64,000 nt of DNA from Phytopythium helicoides. Lineage: Eukaryota > Oomycota > Peronosporomycetes > Pythiales > Pythiaceae. The stretch is taken from contig JANFNE010000003.1 of assembly GCA_024867545.1 (NCBI GenBank), positions 2,170,001 through 2,234,000 of the forward strand. Reading direction: 5' to 3'. The position numbers were made by a program, and so were the translations under genes. Position 1 is the stretch's first letter; each line of letters begins with the position of its first letter. Positions 44,014-55,743 of the stretch are shown piece by piece. The notes under the pieces are model-generated. The model saw only the letters and a list, made by a program, of their open reading frames with translations, was not told the origin of the DNA and searched no databases.

Positions 44014-44284
44014 TTTGGCAGTGGGCGGTCGCTTTTACGGCGAGTTTTTTGTATAGGGAGAGAGGCTATAGTTGGCCACTTTGTTTGGATTTTTGCTACT
44101 GGGGATTGGACCTCATGGACCCCGACGAGATCAGCTCGTGCTGGTGATGGAAGCGATGGAGCGAGGAGGAGGCGCCAGTGCACGTGAAGGGGAAATGCAT
44201 TTCTCTATTCGTCGGCTTCATCTCGTCACAGGACGACCCGCCCTGTGGTAACTATAATTACAGTCCACTTGTCACTTTCAAAAT

Positions 44285-46095
44285 CTAGGCGGCCGTCACG
44301 CCCGCCGCCTTGGGCGCCGGCGCCACCACGGCGGCGCTCTTGCGGGCCTTGTCGCTCTTGGCGTCCGCGAAGAACTGCGCCGTGTAGTCCCCGTTGCTGT
44401 TGCTCGTGTTGGTGTTCTCGGCGTTGGAGTTCGACGGGAACCCGCCCTCGAACGCGGCCGCCGCGCCGCGAGGAGACAAAAAGTCCATCTTGAGCCGCTG
44501 CAGCGGGTGGCTCGACGACGAAGAAGACGTCGTGGCGCTCGACGTGGGCACGGAGCTCGCAGCTGCTGCGGCGGCCGCGGCCGCACTCGCCAGCTGGCTG
44601 CGCGTGGCGGGCGTCGTGGGCACCGCCGTGCCGTGCTCGAACACGCTCACGCCGATGTTCTCGAGCATGGCCGGCGCGTACTGGCTGCCGTTGTGGGTGA
44701 AGGCCAGTGGAGACGCCGAGTCGGGCGTGGGCGTCGCCATGAACTTGTAGTTGCTGATGATGGCGTCCAGGTCCTCGTCGTGGCCGCGCCGAGCTTCTCG
44801 GTCGTCGGCGTCGGGAACAGCCCCAGCGAGAGGTAGCTGTTACGGCCCCCGCGCGTGATGCTCGGCGGGCCATTGGCCAGGAAGCTAGCCGTCAGCGGCG
44901 TGGTCGGCTCGAAGGCGCTGCCAGTCGCCGTGGACCCACCGGAGCCGCGCTGCGCGTTGGCGGCGTTGGTCATGGCAAGCACGGATGGCAGCTGCGAGGT
45001 GTCGATCTGCGGCGACGGCAGCCCCATGAGCAGCGAGAACTCGTGGCTGCGCGGCGTTGGGAACGAGTTGGTGCCCAGCGGCGTGCGCAGCGAGAACTTG
45101 GGCATTGTGGTCGGCACGTTGATCTTGAGCGGCAGGCCGAACGGGTTGGCCGACGCCGACGGCGCCGACGACGTGGGCGGCGCCGAGGCCGTCGAGGTTG
45201 CCGGAGCCATGGACGCGTGCTGCGCCATGGACACGGCGACGGACTGCTGCGCCTGGTGGTGGTGATGCTGCTGCATGAGGTGCGTGGGCTGCTGCTGCGG
45301 AGGCATCATCTGCTGCTGCACCATGCCCATGGGGTGGTGCACGTGGTGCATTTGCTGCGGGTGGTGCTGCTGCATCTGCACGTGGTGCTGCTGCTGCATC
45401 TGTTGCATCTGCTGCTGCTGGATCTGGTGGTGGTGGAACTGCTCCTGCTTGAGCTGCTGCTCGCGCTGCAGCTGCTGGCGCTTCTTGCTGGAGAGGCGGC
45501 CGCCCTTGGAGATGTTGAGCTCGGGCACCTCCTGTCCGTGCGCGCGCAGCTCCATGGCGTGTCGGAAGCAGATGGAGCCCGAGTGCTGCGCCGTCTTGTT
45601 GCATCCGTCAATGCGGCACTCGTGTCCGTGCGAGTGTCGGTTGCAAAGCCCGCCGGCGCGCGCGTGCTGCATGCATCCGTCGACCTTGCATCGGCGGCCG
45701 CCGCCGTGGCGCACGCACTTTTGCCTGGCGTGCGCCTGCTTGGAGCACCCCTCGACGATGCAGAAGCGCTTGACGACGAAGCCGCCGTGCTGCAGGCAGA
45801 AGCCGCCGCCGCGCGCGTGCGCCTCGCAGTTGTCGGCCTGGCACTGCTTCTTGCCGCCGTGGCGCACGCAGAGCTTGCGCGCGTAGACCTGGTTGGTGCA
45901 GTTCTCGACGCAGCACTGGCGGCGGTTCTTGTGGAAGGCGCACTTGCTCGTGCCGTCCACCGCCAGGTTGTCGCAGTCATTGAAGCGGCACTTCTTGCCC
46001 TTGCCGCGCGCGCCGCCCTGCGGCTGCGTCTGCGGCTGCTGCTGGTCGCTCTCGTTGCCCATGTCGACGTCGCTAGAAGACGCCGAGTCGCTCAT
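44285..46095 (-). CDS. WRKY19-like zinc-finger protein, with a frameshift
   Basis: The frame from ATG 46095 gives an acidic/Gln start and six modules of the form C-x4-5-C-x8-9-C-x2-H (for example CVENCTNQVYARKLCVRH and CKVDGCMQHARAGGLCNRH), residues about 30-170. This array is typical of the oomycete/plant proteins annotated as WRKY19-like. A basic segment (RLSSKKRQQLQREQQLK) and a long Gln/His-rich region follow. Near 44780-44790 the frame shifts: continuing in the next frame gives HDEDLDAIISNYKFMATPTP and a natural C-terminal tail ending at 44285. One base seems to be missing; no intron fits. The array probably binds DNA or proteins in the nucleus; the function is unknown. About 600 residues in total. 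Confidence 0.7.
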
Positions 46096-46995
46096 GCTTG
46101 GCTCGGGATCTTTCCTCCGGTGGGAGTGGTGAAATGCTGCAATGCGGCGACCGCGGCGCGCTGGTTGCTCAAAGGAAGGGGACGGGCGCCGCGACTACGA
46201 GCGTTGCTGCGTCGCGCCGGTTGCACAATGAGGGACGTCCCTCTCCTCCTGCCGCGCGGTTGTGAGCGCGTTGTCGGCCGCCGGCAACTTCCGAAATGAC
46301 AACGCCAGGGGGTCGCGCGTGTCGTCCGTCGAGCGGCAGCCCAGCCGGTGGCCAGCCGCTGGCTCGCCAGGGCTAGGGCGCCCGCCCTCTTTCCCTCCCG
46401 CATACTCGGGCCAAGTCTAAGCGACCGCCCACTCTCACACCATCCGCCGGCCGCCGCTCCCGCTCTTTATACTGTAACTCACGCTCGCGCGAGCCCCGGC
46501 GCTGCGCGCTCGCGGTCATTGCCGTGGCCCTTCTAGGCTCACAATTCAGCGACGCCAGCGACGCCACTATCTGCGGGGCATTGCTCGTATCCTCAGCAAA
46601 TGCGCGCGCGCGAGCGGAAGGGGGGGGCCCGCGCTCGGCCGACGCGACCTCCACATGGGGCGGGCAACATGCAAGGGGGGGGGCGCCTTTCGGCCAGCGG
46701 TCCGCGCGCGCACATGTCTACGGTCCCTCAGCTCCAAGCCCGCGCTCTACGGCATTTATGCCCACTGCGGACTGGCAAAGACGGGCCGACTAGCGTCCAG
46801 TCGACGAGGATGGGCAATGGCGCACCCGGAGAGTGCCCTAGCCCGGGAATAATAGGATGCGCGGCACCGCCCGACAGGCGAGGCGCGCGCTTAACGCACT
46901 GGCAATGACGATCTTTCTTGAGGGAGGGATTGTATTTTGAAGGCTGTTTCAGAGAGTAACGCTATCTATCAGCAATCGCAATAAGCACAGACTAC
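46096..46995. other. GC-rich intergenic stretch with G runs
   Basis: Upstream of the WRKY19-like gene. Frames on both strands here are driven by GC content and lack domains. Two poly-G runs (GGGGGGG near 46620 and GGGGGGGG near 46676) could form G-quadruplex-like structures. No gene supported. Confidence 0.5.
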
Positions 46996-47214
46996 TTACT
47001 CGTAGAGGCTCGGAAAGCGCGCGCTCGAGATCTTTGACTCAGCGAAAATGCAATCTTCGAGCTGCAAAGTAGCATTTTCGAGGCTCGGCAGCACTTTGCA
47101 GTCGCCACTGCTCTCTATGCTGGCGCGGCGAGGGGCAAGGCGCTTGCTGACGACGACAGGCAAGCAGGCGCTGGTTGATCCGCTCGCGACCACAGTAGCA
47201 CACGCAACGTTCAT
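46996..47214 (-). CDS. Small frame, possible first exon of a lost gene
   Basis: ATG at 47214, 72 codons: MNVACATVVASGSTSACLPV, then CKVLPSLENATLQLEDCIF and ISSARFPSLYE. The start is hydrophobic and the LPSLENATLQLEDC/FPSLYE pattern resembles the first leucine-rich units of oomycete secreted LRR proteins. At the end, GAGTAAGTAG supplies a strong splice donor (GTAAGT), so it may be exon 1, but no convincing downstream exon is seen in 46850-46990. Probably a fragment. Confidence 0.3.
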   Translation of the reverse strand: MNVACATVVASGSTSACLPVVVSKRLAPRRASIESSGDCKVLPSLENATLQLEDCIFAESKISSARFPSLYE

Positions 47215-48774
47215 GGCAAAGGATCACACACACAGTACCCACGCCTCCAAAACTACAGGTGGTTTGTCCACCCTATCGATAGCGCTGAACCGGCTGTTGT
47301 GCCAGCCGCAATCGGCGTCACGCCCCAACCGCTAGCGTGACGTTTTGCACTGTACGGCAACAGCAGCTTTCGATACCGCTCGAGTCCATTTGCCAGCCAG
47401 CGGCGAGCATCGCCATCTCCACCGCGCTGCTTGCGTGCCGGTGCCGGCGCTCCAAGCAGCGATATTGGTACGGTTAGGAGCCAAATGACGCTGCTGGTAA
47501 TCGGCGATAGCCCCGAAATGCTGTTTTCGCTGGGTGGACCTATGACAATGAATACCCCTCAGAAAAAATAATCTCAAAAATGAAAAAAACAAGTCAAAGT
47601 CCACTGTTATGATCCATACCAATGATCAAGCAGACAGGACGATCAGGATAGCCTCTTCTGCTTGCCGAGACATGTTTGTACACGTACGGAAGGAGGGCAC
47701 AGGGGCACCGTATCGGACAATTCAACCACACCGAGCAACCCCTTCGATTGCTCCAGTGCCACGGTGCAAAATGATAGTACAGTAGTCCTCAAAAGCAATA
47801 TACACCACAATACTATTCGCACTTAGAGGTCACTTCTCTTGACTTGTGTATGTTATTTTCAACCAATAATATTGATATAACAATACATTTAGCCAATCAA
47901 TGATCATCTGAGGTACTAGTTTGAGCCAATCCGTGTTTTGCCTATAATTATAGTAGCCACACACTTGAATGCTATATTTACGCATATAGGTAACTTTGAT
48001 ACTATAATTTTAGCTTCTAGCCAGAGCGACTGACAAAATCGACTCAGCCAAAACGGCTACGATAGACAAGCTTACCTTGTTTGTTGGTTTACTTCTGGAC
48101 TCCGAGCTGCCAAATGGCGGTTTACATCGATTCCGAGTTCCTCAACTTCTTTCAACTATGAACTCATCTTCTTCTGACTCAATCACCAAGCCTCGCTTCA
48201 GATCTTGACAGCGTACTGGCCCTGCAGCTGTCACAATTTGCGCAGGGAATCCAACAGACTCCTTGGGGGCTGTTGCACCCATCGCATAGAGCTAGTAAAT
48301 TAGCGGTGGGGACTACAACATTGACAAGCGGGTGGTCAAGCAGAAGACGCCAAGCTACGCTCCGCGGCCAGGAGGGTGAAGTTTCGTATATGTGCGGAGC
48401 ACGGGGAGAGATTTTTTCCCAAACCTAATATCCGTCATTACCAAAACTAGTACCAATCCCATAACTGGTGCCATTACCACCTTAGAGAGGCGAGTTTTGT
48501 GCGGATTTTTTTCCAAAAGTAGTACCTTACCAAGGGCAGTAACTGCCCAAAGGTACGAGATATGTGTGCCCGTTCACCGAATGCGCTATGTAGTTCGCGA
48601 AGGAACACACCCTACGACGCCACGTCACTCGAAGTCATCAACGCTCTGTGTCTTTTCGTTCGCATCTGACCGATGAAGAGCGTCGTTTGGCTCAGCGGGA
48701 GCCCGAGCGTCATCATCGCGAGATCCAGCGTGCAGCTAAGCTCCTCGAGCGACTAGCGGACGTGCGAGAGCCGT
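47215..48774. other. AT-rich stretch without supported genes
   Basis: Composition drops from GC-rich to AT-rich near 47,560. At 48664-48812 a plus-strand frame reads DEERRLAQREPERHHREI and ERLADVREPFTVENAEARG, which looks like a piece of a real protein, but it has no start or end and I do not recognise it. Nothing else stands out. Confidence 0.45.
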
Positions 48775-49273
48775 TCACCGTCGAAAATGCGGAAGCTCGT
48801 GGGACTCACGGATGACCTGACCCTCTCGTTGAGTACCGGCCTTCGAGAAAATGCTGAGACCAAGTCCGCTGCGGAAGAGGGCTGAGACTACTCGCCCGAA
48901 CCTCCTATCTTCCGAGACGAGCGACGCCACTTCATCACACTTGGGATACAGCTGCAAAATCTTCCCCACCAAAATCTTGATGAGCCTCTTGGTCTTCTCC
49001 ACCTACACGTGAGTTCAGAAATGAATACGCTTTGAATTGGTAGTTTTTGTCGAGAGGCTTAACAAAAGCCCATAGGTGTGTATCGGTGACACGCATATCT
49101 GCGGACAGGCGCTTGACGCGCGACTGGCTTCGATACGGGTCGTTCTCGCCACCAAACTCCTTGAAGATTGGTATGTACGACGCGTCCTTCGCCTCTGCTA
49201 GGAGGGCACCTAGCGCCTCCTGATCGAGTGCCATTGAGATGATCGTGTGTCCCCACGGCGGAAAGCGATCCAT
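48775..49273 (-). pseudogene. Unrecognised coding relic, two overlapping frames
   Basis: One frame (49273-48935) reads MDRFPPWGHTIISMALDQEA, then IPIFKEFGGENDPYRSQSR and THLWAFVKPLDKNYQFKAYS. A second (49002-48775) continues KTKRLIKILVGKILQLYPK and DEVASLVSEDRRFGRVVSAL. The join may be an intron ending CACGTGTAG at 49003, but no donor is clear. Both blocks have protein-like composition in an AT-rich, repeat-laden setting. I do not recognise a family. Confidence 0.35.
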
Positions 49274-50974
49274 CGCTCTGCCGGTTGCAGATTAATTTGT
49301 GGTCCCCTCTCCTGTGGCAGCGTCGCAAAGGTTTTTTTTACGTCGCAAAATAGGTGTGTAAATTGGGTGAGTCGGTTGCTGTGTGGCAAGACCACTGCAA
49401 ATCAGTCGCGAGTAAACTCTGCAGCGTTCGAGTACTGAAGAGTCCTTTGAATCGATACACGGTAAAACCTGAGTCGCTTGTGCAACAACTGTCTGCTGAC
49501 TCAATAATCCGTACGACCGACGTACATTGCGTGATTTTGTCTAGTCGTGGGAACATATCTCTCGGCCTTGTCAAGACTGCCCTGTTCTTGGTGGAGGAAA
49601 CTCCAGACGGTTATTTTTACACCGTGCGTCGGTATCCTCTGCTTTTTTGCAAGGACTGCTTTTGTATGGCTGGCATAATCTCTTTTGCGGTGCTCCCAGG
49701 GTGCTCCCAAATGCCGATGTGATTTGTTTGGTTGTGATTTCTCTCGATTGGGTTAGGACTGTGAGATTTGTTTATTTGAATTCGTCGCTTTACTGCCCAA
49801 TCATACGAGGGTCTGATAAATTACTTTAAGAGGAATCGCGTTTGGACCACATTCCTTGGCCATTAGCGACTTTGAGAGTGCAATTGCTGGCTCACTACTA
49901 AAAGAGTGTGAAGCCGGCTGCTGCCGCTGACTTGTAGGTAGGGATAATAAACCCTAGAATCAATCACAAGGTGAAAGCTGAACGCTGGCGAAATGGTGAG
50001 CTTTACTTGGACTCAGTATGAACACAGAATCCGAACTGAGCATTGCGTTAACAGACTGCAAACCGCAACCCGTAAACACAATAGCTCTCTCTCTCTCTCT
50101 CTCTCTAAGATGTGTGAAACTGACCCACATCTTGAAATCGCCTTGCCTAGGCTGGCAGCCGTACCCGAAGACGTACAATTCGGCTGAAAGAAGTCGAGCG
50201 TGATCGGAATGAGATGCTTACGGAGCATAACGCGTAAAATTGGAAATCACAATGCAGAAATGTCAAACATCGCTGAGGAAAAGATGTCTGTCTAGCGATG
50301 GTCAAGGAACGATTCTCAGTCTAACAGTCCAGTGTCCTCGCCGAAATGATGCTGCAATTGATCGACTGGGTCGACATAGGGAGGGTAATGGATCAGACAC
50401 TGTGAATTCGATGATGACAATGACGGAGGAACAAGCTACAATCCGTGAGCTTGTACAAATGCAAGCGTGATGAATGGGAGGTACAACGTGTTAAGGAAAG
50501 AAAATAACGTTAAAGCCGCCACGAGCAGTTGATGTTTTTGCTGATGGCTAATGTTCTCGGTGACATACCGCAAATTCAGTGAAGGTGGAACAAAAGGTTA
50601 ACGATTAGCCATCCTGTTTACACTTGCTTTCATCCACTAAGTACTCTTCGGATTTTGCCATTCCCTGTTGTTTTCCCTCAGTAGTTGTAAACTCACTAGA
50701 TATTTGACAGTCAAGTGAGACACGTGTGGGAGTTAAACGATAGGGGTAAGCGTAGTTAATGATAGCACTATAGTGCACTGCTCATACCGCTTAACGTATT
50801 TATGTGATTGATGCATACATAGCTACCATGGTGGATCGACACTCTGAACTCGCTTTCATGATGCACATGCTACATATTTCTCTCCATGTACCATTCACTT
50901 AAGTCTTCTCAGCACTTTTGAAAATGTGCACTTGTTTCGCCATCGTTCATGAGCGTAGGGTAACTATTCTAGCC
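49274..50974. other. AT-rich stretch without supported genes
   Basis: Contains a (CT)11 microsatellite at 50085-50106 and a third copy of CACTATAGTG at 50766-50775. Short frames have no domain. No gene supported. Confidence 0.45.
50085..50106. repeat. (CT)11 microsatellite
   Basis: Eleven perfect CT dinucleotides. Confidence 0.9.
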
Positions 50975-51579
50975 CTAAAAGAGGACGCTGTCAAAGGCAT
51001 CCCATAGCACCCCTGCCACCCTAACCGAGTGCAGCCAACAATTGTAATAGCCGCACTGAATATTACTGCTTGTGGGACTCTCCAAGCCGTAGTTTTCCCA
51101 TCTGCAAATCATAAATAACCGCGAACGAGTGTCTCTATTGTTCAGATAAGTGACGTCAACCAATATTGTAGTGCAAAACTTGGCCACCTGACTGATGCAT
51201 CCGGAGTTTCTGATGGTGCGTGGCTGAGTGCTTTCTCTGCACGCGCTTCAAGTGCTAAGAGGTACTGAGAATAGCTCGCACAAACTCTCGTGTTCCACTG
51301 CAGCAGTGTAAAAGAGTAGGAGATATGCATGTACATGTTCTTGATCACGATTTGCGGTGGACGACCACACTTTCCTGGGCCAAATTTCACGCTGTAGTGC
51401 TGTGATAACACTGTGAGGAGATTATCATACGTATCTGGAGGAATCGACACTGTGGTTATGAAAGAGCCGTAGCTCTGTTGAGTGTAATTCACAGTCCGTA
51501 TGCACGAAAGATGAGATCCAATAGACTCAGATGTGATGTAATTGTGGTCTCGTTTGACGCCGCGGATGTGCATAATCAC
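50975..51579 (-). pseudogene. Relic of a DDE (Harbinger-like) transposase
   Basis: The frame 51579-51142 contains DNLLTVLSQHYSVKF, LLALEARAEKAL and DASVRWPSFALQ; a second frame (51187-50975) contains WENYGLESPTSSNIQCGYYN and CWLHSVRVAGVLWDAFDSV. Together they follow the order of PIF/Harbinger-type nuclease proteins in oomycetes (RWPSF..., DGKNY-V--P----LQ--YYNGWLHS-). Here the DGK is degraded to RWEN in one frame and ADGK in the other. A frameshift and stops show decay; the C-terminal catalytic part is missing. Confidence 0.5.
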
Positions 51580-51687
51580 TAGTCAATTCTGAACATCTGT
51601 GCTCTTGGTTGCTATGACGAGTGTTCATTCGGATAATTGCATTGTTCGACCCTTCCAACTGCTTCACCAGTCTTTCGGCGTGCTATT

Positions 51688-53053
51688 ATGGCCGAAGAAC
51701 AAGCCGAACCAATTGCTCCTGCTACCACAATTCAGTGGAGCGGGTACCACTACACACGCGCGTACCACTCGACCGTCAAGACGACGTACCGGTGCAGCTA
51801 CTACAGAAGCACATGATGCCGCGCCAAGCTGCACATCCTTGCCGGTGGTACAAATCAGCCGTTGGGAGACCACTCATGCGGACGTGGCTCAGGGAGCCGT
51901 GTCCAGTCGCGTGGTGATGATACGGCGATCGACGACGTGTCTGGGGGGATGCGCGAGGCGACAGACACTCTCGCCATTCAGCACCACGCTCTGCAACAAT
52001 CTAGAATCTGGGAGATGGTGAAGGAGCGGTTCCAGAGTCAATCGATTACACGCGGCCTCACCCGTGATCAAGTCATCTCACGGGTGTACCGTATCCGCCA
52101 GCAGCATTACGGCTCAGCAATCCATGGGCACATTGAAGTCCCACCGATGTCTCTGACACAGAGAGGTGATGCCCCCTTTTCCCAGTTTCACTACTCGTAC
52201 AACGAGGGTGGGGAGATCCAGCGGTTGATAGGCTGGGGTCATCCCACCCCGATCCAATTGCTCACACACAACTGAACATCTCTTTTCATCGACGGGACAT
52301 TCTACTGCGTGCCGCATCCATTCTATCAATGCGTTGTGGTGATGGTGCACGACCGCGGGTCCCAGTGCAACGTTCCTGGGATGTATATTCTGTCGACAAA
52401 CAAGACAGAGTGGGCGTACTGGCACGTGTTCCACTTTGTCAAGGTTGCGACACGCATAAATCTGTATCCCTCAACCATCACCTGTGACTTTGAGCAAGCC
52501 ATGATCAATGCAGTGGCGGACCAGTCCCCGGATGCCACTGTGGTGAGGTGTCTTTTCCACTTCAAGCAAGCGATCCGGCGCAAGCTTACGAAGCTCCGCA
52601 TTCCAGCTAATGATTGGCGTTGCGATGGCCCGTGACATGTCGGACCTGCTCACCATCCTCCCTCACGATCAGATTGATCCGCAAGGTATTGATTACGTGA
52701 CCGAAATGATCCAGGCGAGGTTGATAGAGCTCGGCATCAGGTACTCTACTGGGACGTGGAAGCAGTTCTGGACGTACTTTCGCCGCACATGGATGCGCAC
52801 GTATCCTCCTGAGCTCTGGAACGTGCGAGGAATCCAGCGTCCCATCATCAACCGGACCAACAATCCTCTTGAGCGCTACAACCGGGAGCTCAATAATGGT
52901 TTTCCTAACCACACTCCTAGTATCCCGGTGTTCGTAGGGATTATTGAGGGGCACGCTCAACGCTACGTTGTCCTCCTCCATGACATCAGTCGTGGACGAG
53001 CAACGGCCCCATCGCACGGCACATACTACGTTCCTCGGGACTTCACGCTTTGA
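51688..53053 (+). pseudogene. MULE transposase, broken
   Basis: From ATG 51688 the frame gives a FLYWCH-like zinc-finger start (YHYTRAYHSTVKTTYRCSYY), then TGA at 51814-51816, then 152 codons, then TGA at 52273-52275, both in frame. Next comes the MULE core: LFIDGTFYCVPHPFYQC (first Asp), ITCDFEQAMINAV (second Asp), CLFHFKQAIRRKL. Near 52,600 the frame shifts, and the final part has WKQFWTYFRRTWMRTYPP and RTNNPLERYNRELNN, with a glutamate that could complete the triad. All family landmarks are there in order, but the element is dead as read. No terminal inverted repeats were found by eye. Confidence 0.8.
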
Positions 53054-53093
53054 AGTGGTAGTCAGGGTCCGAGTAGCTTGATAACCATACATA

Positions 53094-54624
53094 ATGCAAG
53101 TACATTTTGAACAGGACGTTGAAATGTACCATGACGTCAGTTCGTCAACTTCACGGATACGGGTCTGGGTCAGGTCTGTTGTAAATTTTATATTTAGTCG
53201 GTCATCGGGTGGGTCTTGCTCTCTGTCGCTGACCATGAGAGCAGACCCAGACCCGGAAAAGGTCCGCCATATAGGTAGCCTCAGGAGTGACCGCGCATTG
53301 AGGGATAGGGTGGATGTGCTATTTGGACATGCACTGATGGCAAGAGGCGAGAGCACACGCAAGCTGCAGTTACCTGATCTCTTTTCAATGGAGTTGCAAA
53401 ATGAAGGCCCCACGAAGTGCGTCGCTGCATTGGCTATCATAGATCAAGGCAAGATGAATCGGTTCGGCCGAATTGAGTACGCTGGCTGCATCCGGCATCG
53501 TGACGTAGAGGCTTATCCTGTTGGAGCCTTAGCGCTTTACTTGTTCTGGCGCTTTCATATTGTCGGCGAATCGTTCCCAGATCTACGCGTTCGTCCATCG
53601 TGGTACAACACTCAGCTCATTGACGGCAAGGCCAACGACCGCGAAAACTCGTATAGCGCACAGGCTCGGGGTCTCAAGAGTGCTCTAGCGGCATGCGGGA
53701 TCATGAGCAAGAAGGTACGAAATAACATGCTTTGACAGGCTTTACATCACACTATCTAACATGGTTTCACAATGTGTGAAAACATTGTTTCGCAATTTGT
53801 GAATGGCATTGTTTCACATCCTTCATTTTAACACGTATATTACAGGTCACCCACATTTGGAGGACTAGTTCGTGTGTGATTGCAGAAGCGAACGGTGCAT
53901 CAGAGGCAAGCATTAGGCGAGGTGGGCATTGGAACAACGAAAAGATGGAAGGCTGCTGCCTAACGACGCTACCCCGCGAAGTTGTAAGGGCCCTTGCTGG
54001 CTTCAATAGTAATGGAGGCGAGTTCTTTCTGCCACGTGCTGAGTGTTCAATACTATAAGATCTGCGTGACAAAGTATTTCCATGGGTGAAGACGCTACAG
54101 CCAGCAATTGACAGCGGTGAGATTCATGACATTGGTGGGCAAGAATTTCTACGGCTTATGAGTTATCTTCGAGAGGTTTTGCTTCAAGACTCTGTTCTTC
54201 TTATGAAAGCCTATCCAGCACATCCAATATGGAAACATAATATCTTTACTCTCGGCAAGTACACAGAGTTTGCTGAAAAGCAATTGAGGCGACTACGAGA
54301 AAAATCAGGAGAGAAAGTTGTCAAAATAGTCCGTGCTGCCCTCCCCTGCTTACGAACGTTGTCGAGAGCTGCTTCGCAAGCACGGGATTACGACTGACAT
54401 CTATAGAGGACTCAACTCGAATCATGCACCAGGATATAAACAAGTTGGTGAATGGGAAATTCCAACTTGTTGTTAGTAGCGATAAAGCTCAAGCATCCAC
54501 AGAGGGAAAAGAAAACCAATCGGCCACTACATTCTATCGCTTAGCATGTGGCTTACGCACTGTTGTTGAGGTATGGCACGAGTATGACAGTATCTTCTTG
54601 GTAGCCCATGTGATGATTGCGTAG
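53094..54624 (+). pseudogene. Crypton tyrosine recombinase, broken
   Basis: Exon 1 (53094-53715; the natural start may be the ATG at 53235) contains KMNRFGRIEYAGCIRHRDVE and AYPVGALALYLFWRFH. Intron 53716-53847 is GTACGA...TTACAG and itself carries TTTCACA-ATG-TGTGAAA. Exon 2 contains THIWRTSS (the H-x-x-R box), GASEASIRRGGHWNN and EGCCLTTLPREVVRALAGF. In oomycete Cryptons the motif is normally GCYL, so the catalytic tyrosine reads Cys (codon 53957-53959). TAA at 54056-54058 interrupts the frame, which then goes on with DLRDKVFPWVK to 54397. The Crypton-typical tail (GKENQSATTFYRLACGL, TVVEVWHEYDS) lies in another frame up to 54624. Confidence 0.78.
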
Positions 54625-54710
54625 AAGCATAATCCTACATCGCCTGATCGGAGACCCTGATAGGCTCTGGCAACGTTCCTCAGTCGTGCAGATGCACACT
54701 GAGTGGTATT

Positions 54711-54734
54711 CTTGAGAGGCGAAGTCCTCTCAAG
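54711..54734. repeat. Perfect 9-bp hairpin after the Crypton
   Basis: CTTGAGAGG-CGAAGT-CCTCTCAAG, a 9-bp stem with a 6-base loop. It lies about 90 bp after the last recognisable Crypton codons and could mark an element end or a transcript structure. Confidence 0.6.
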
Positions 54735-55743
54735 GAGCGAGGATTCCCTCCGACTAGATTTATCCTTGCCTATTGTATGCATTTAGTTTCGACAAGTAAG
54801 TCCCCCGGCAGCTCACGTCGAATAAACTCACTTTTGGAATCCGCTAAGACATTCTCGGAGATACATCTCGTCCCTGTCGAGCTGGTGTTGCAACAGCCCA
54901 GCTGTTCGCCAGCTTGAGCTACACCACGGAGCGGCGTGGCGATCCAGTACTGCAGAGCGAAAGTTCTTTTTTAGACGCAAAGTACTTTACGACGCAATCA
55001 TGTTTCTTGCAGCACCGAGCAATTGCCACCCGCTTCAATTGCGCAAATGCTAGAGAACAAGCGTCGGATGCAAGGAATCAGCCTCGACACTCTGCAGAGT
55101 CGAATAAAAAAGGAGGGAGCAGCAACATTTTTTCACACGTAATAATAGAAACACGAAATAACACTAGGCGACTTGAGCAATCCCGAACTCTCGTCGAAAT
55201 TCGGGACTGGACAATTGGCTCCGAGTATTTGATAGCGACTTTAGCTCATTTATTGATTTTTCCCTTGACGATAGTTATTGTTCCAGTCATTTGACAATTG
55301 TATACAGATAAAGTAATTGTGCGATATTGAGAATTACGTTCATTTGACGAAATTGGTACTGCACAAGGAAATATACACAGTAATGTCGATGGAATAGCAA
55401 AAAAGTGATGTTCGTCCCGTTCTTTTCCGGATGGGGTGTAAAATGATGACAAGCAGATGCTTCAAAAAGCAGTCAGAAGTGGTAAACAGCTGAAATTCAG
55501 ATGTTTGCCTCGTAGACAAGAACGATGTCGTGATTTCGATATATGGTCTGGATGCCAATTCATTCGAGCTCGATGAATTGAGAGTCGAATTGATCTGTCA
55601 TGAACTGCCGTCTTGGTGCGCCAGCTGCCACTCATTCTTCTGAGGTATCCACCACCATCCGTTTTGGTTTGAGAAAACACCCCACAAGGTTCGTCAAATC
55701 ATGCCCACTTCGCAATTTTCCGGCGCCAGCACCACCAACCCAG
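54735..55743. other. Stretch with a short coding relic only
   Basis: At 55014-55118 a plus-strand frame reads TEQLPPASIAQMLENKRRMQ then GISLDTLQSRIKKEG, which looks like a fragment of a mobile-element protein, without start or end. The rest is AT-rich. No gene supported. Confidence 0.4.

Noticed and set aside
45043..46299. 418-codon plus-strand frame over the WRKY19-like gene
   Set aside because: Leu/Val/Arg-rich shadow of a Cys- and Gln-rich gene; no domain.
46348..46908. Several GC-rich frames on both strands
   Set aside because: Alternating Arg/Ala/Pro composition typical of random GC-rich DNA.
50085..50106. CT run as a functional polypyrimidine tract
   Set aside because: No gene or splice site follows it; simple microsatellite.
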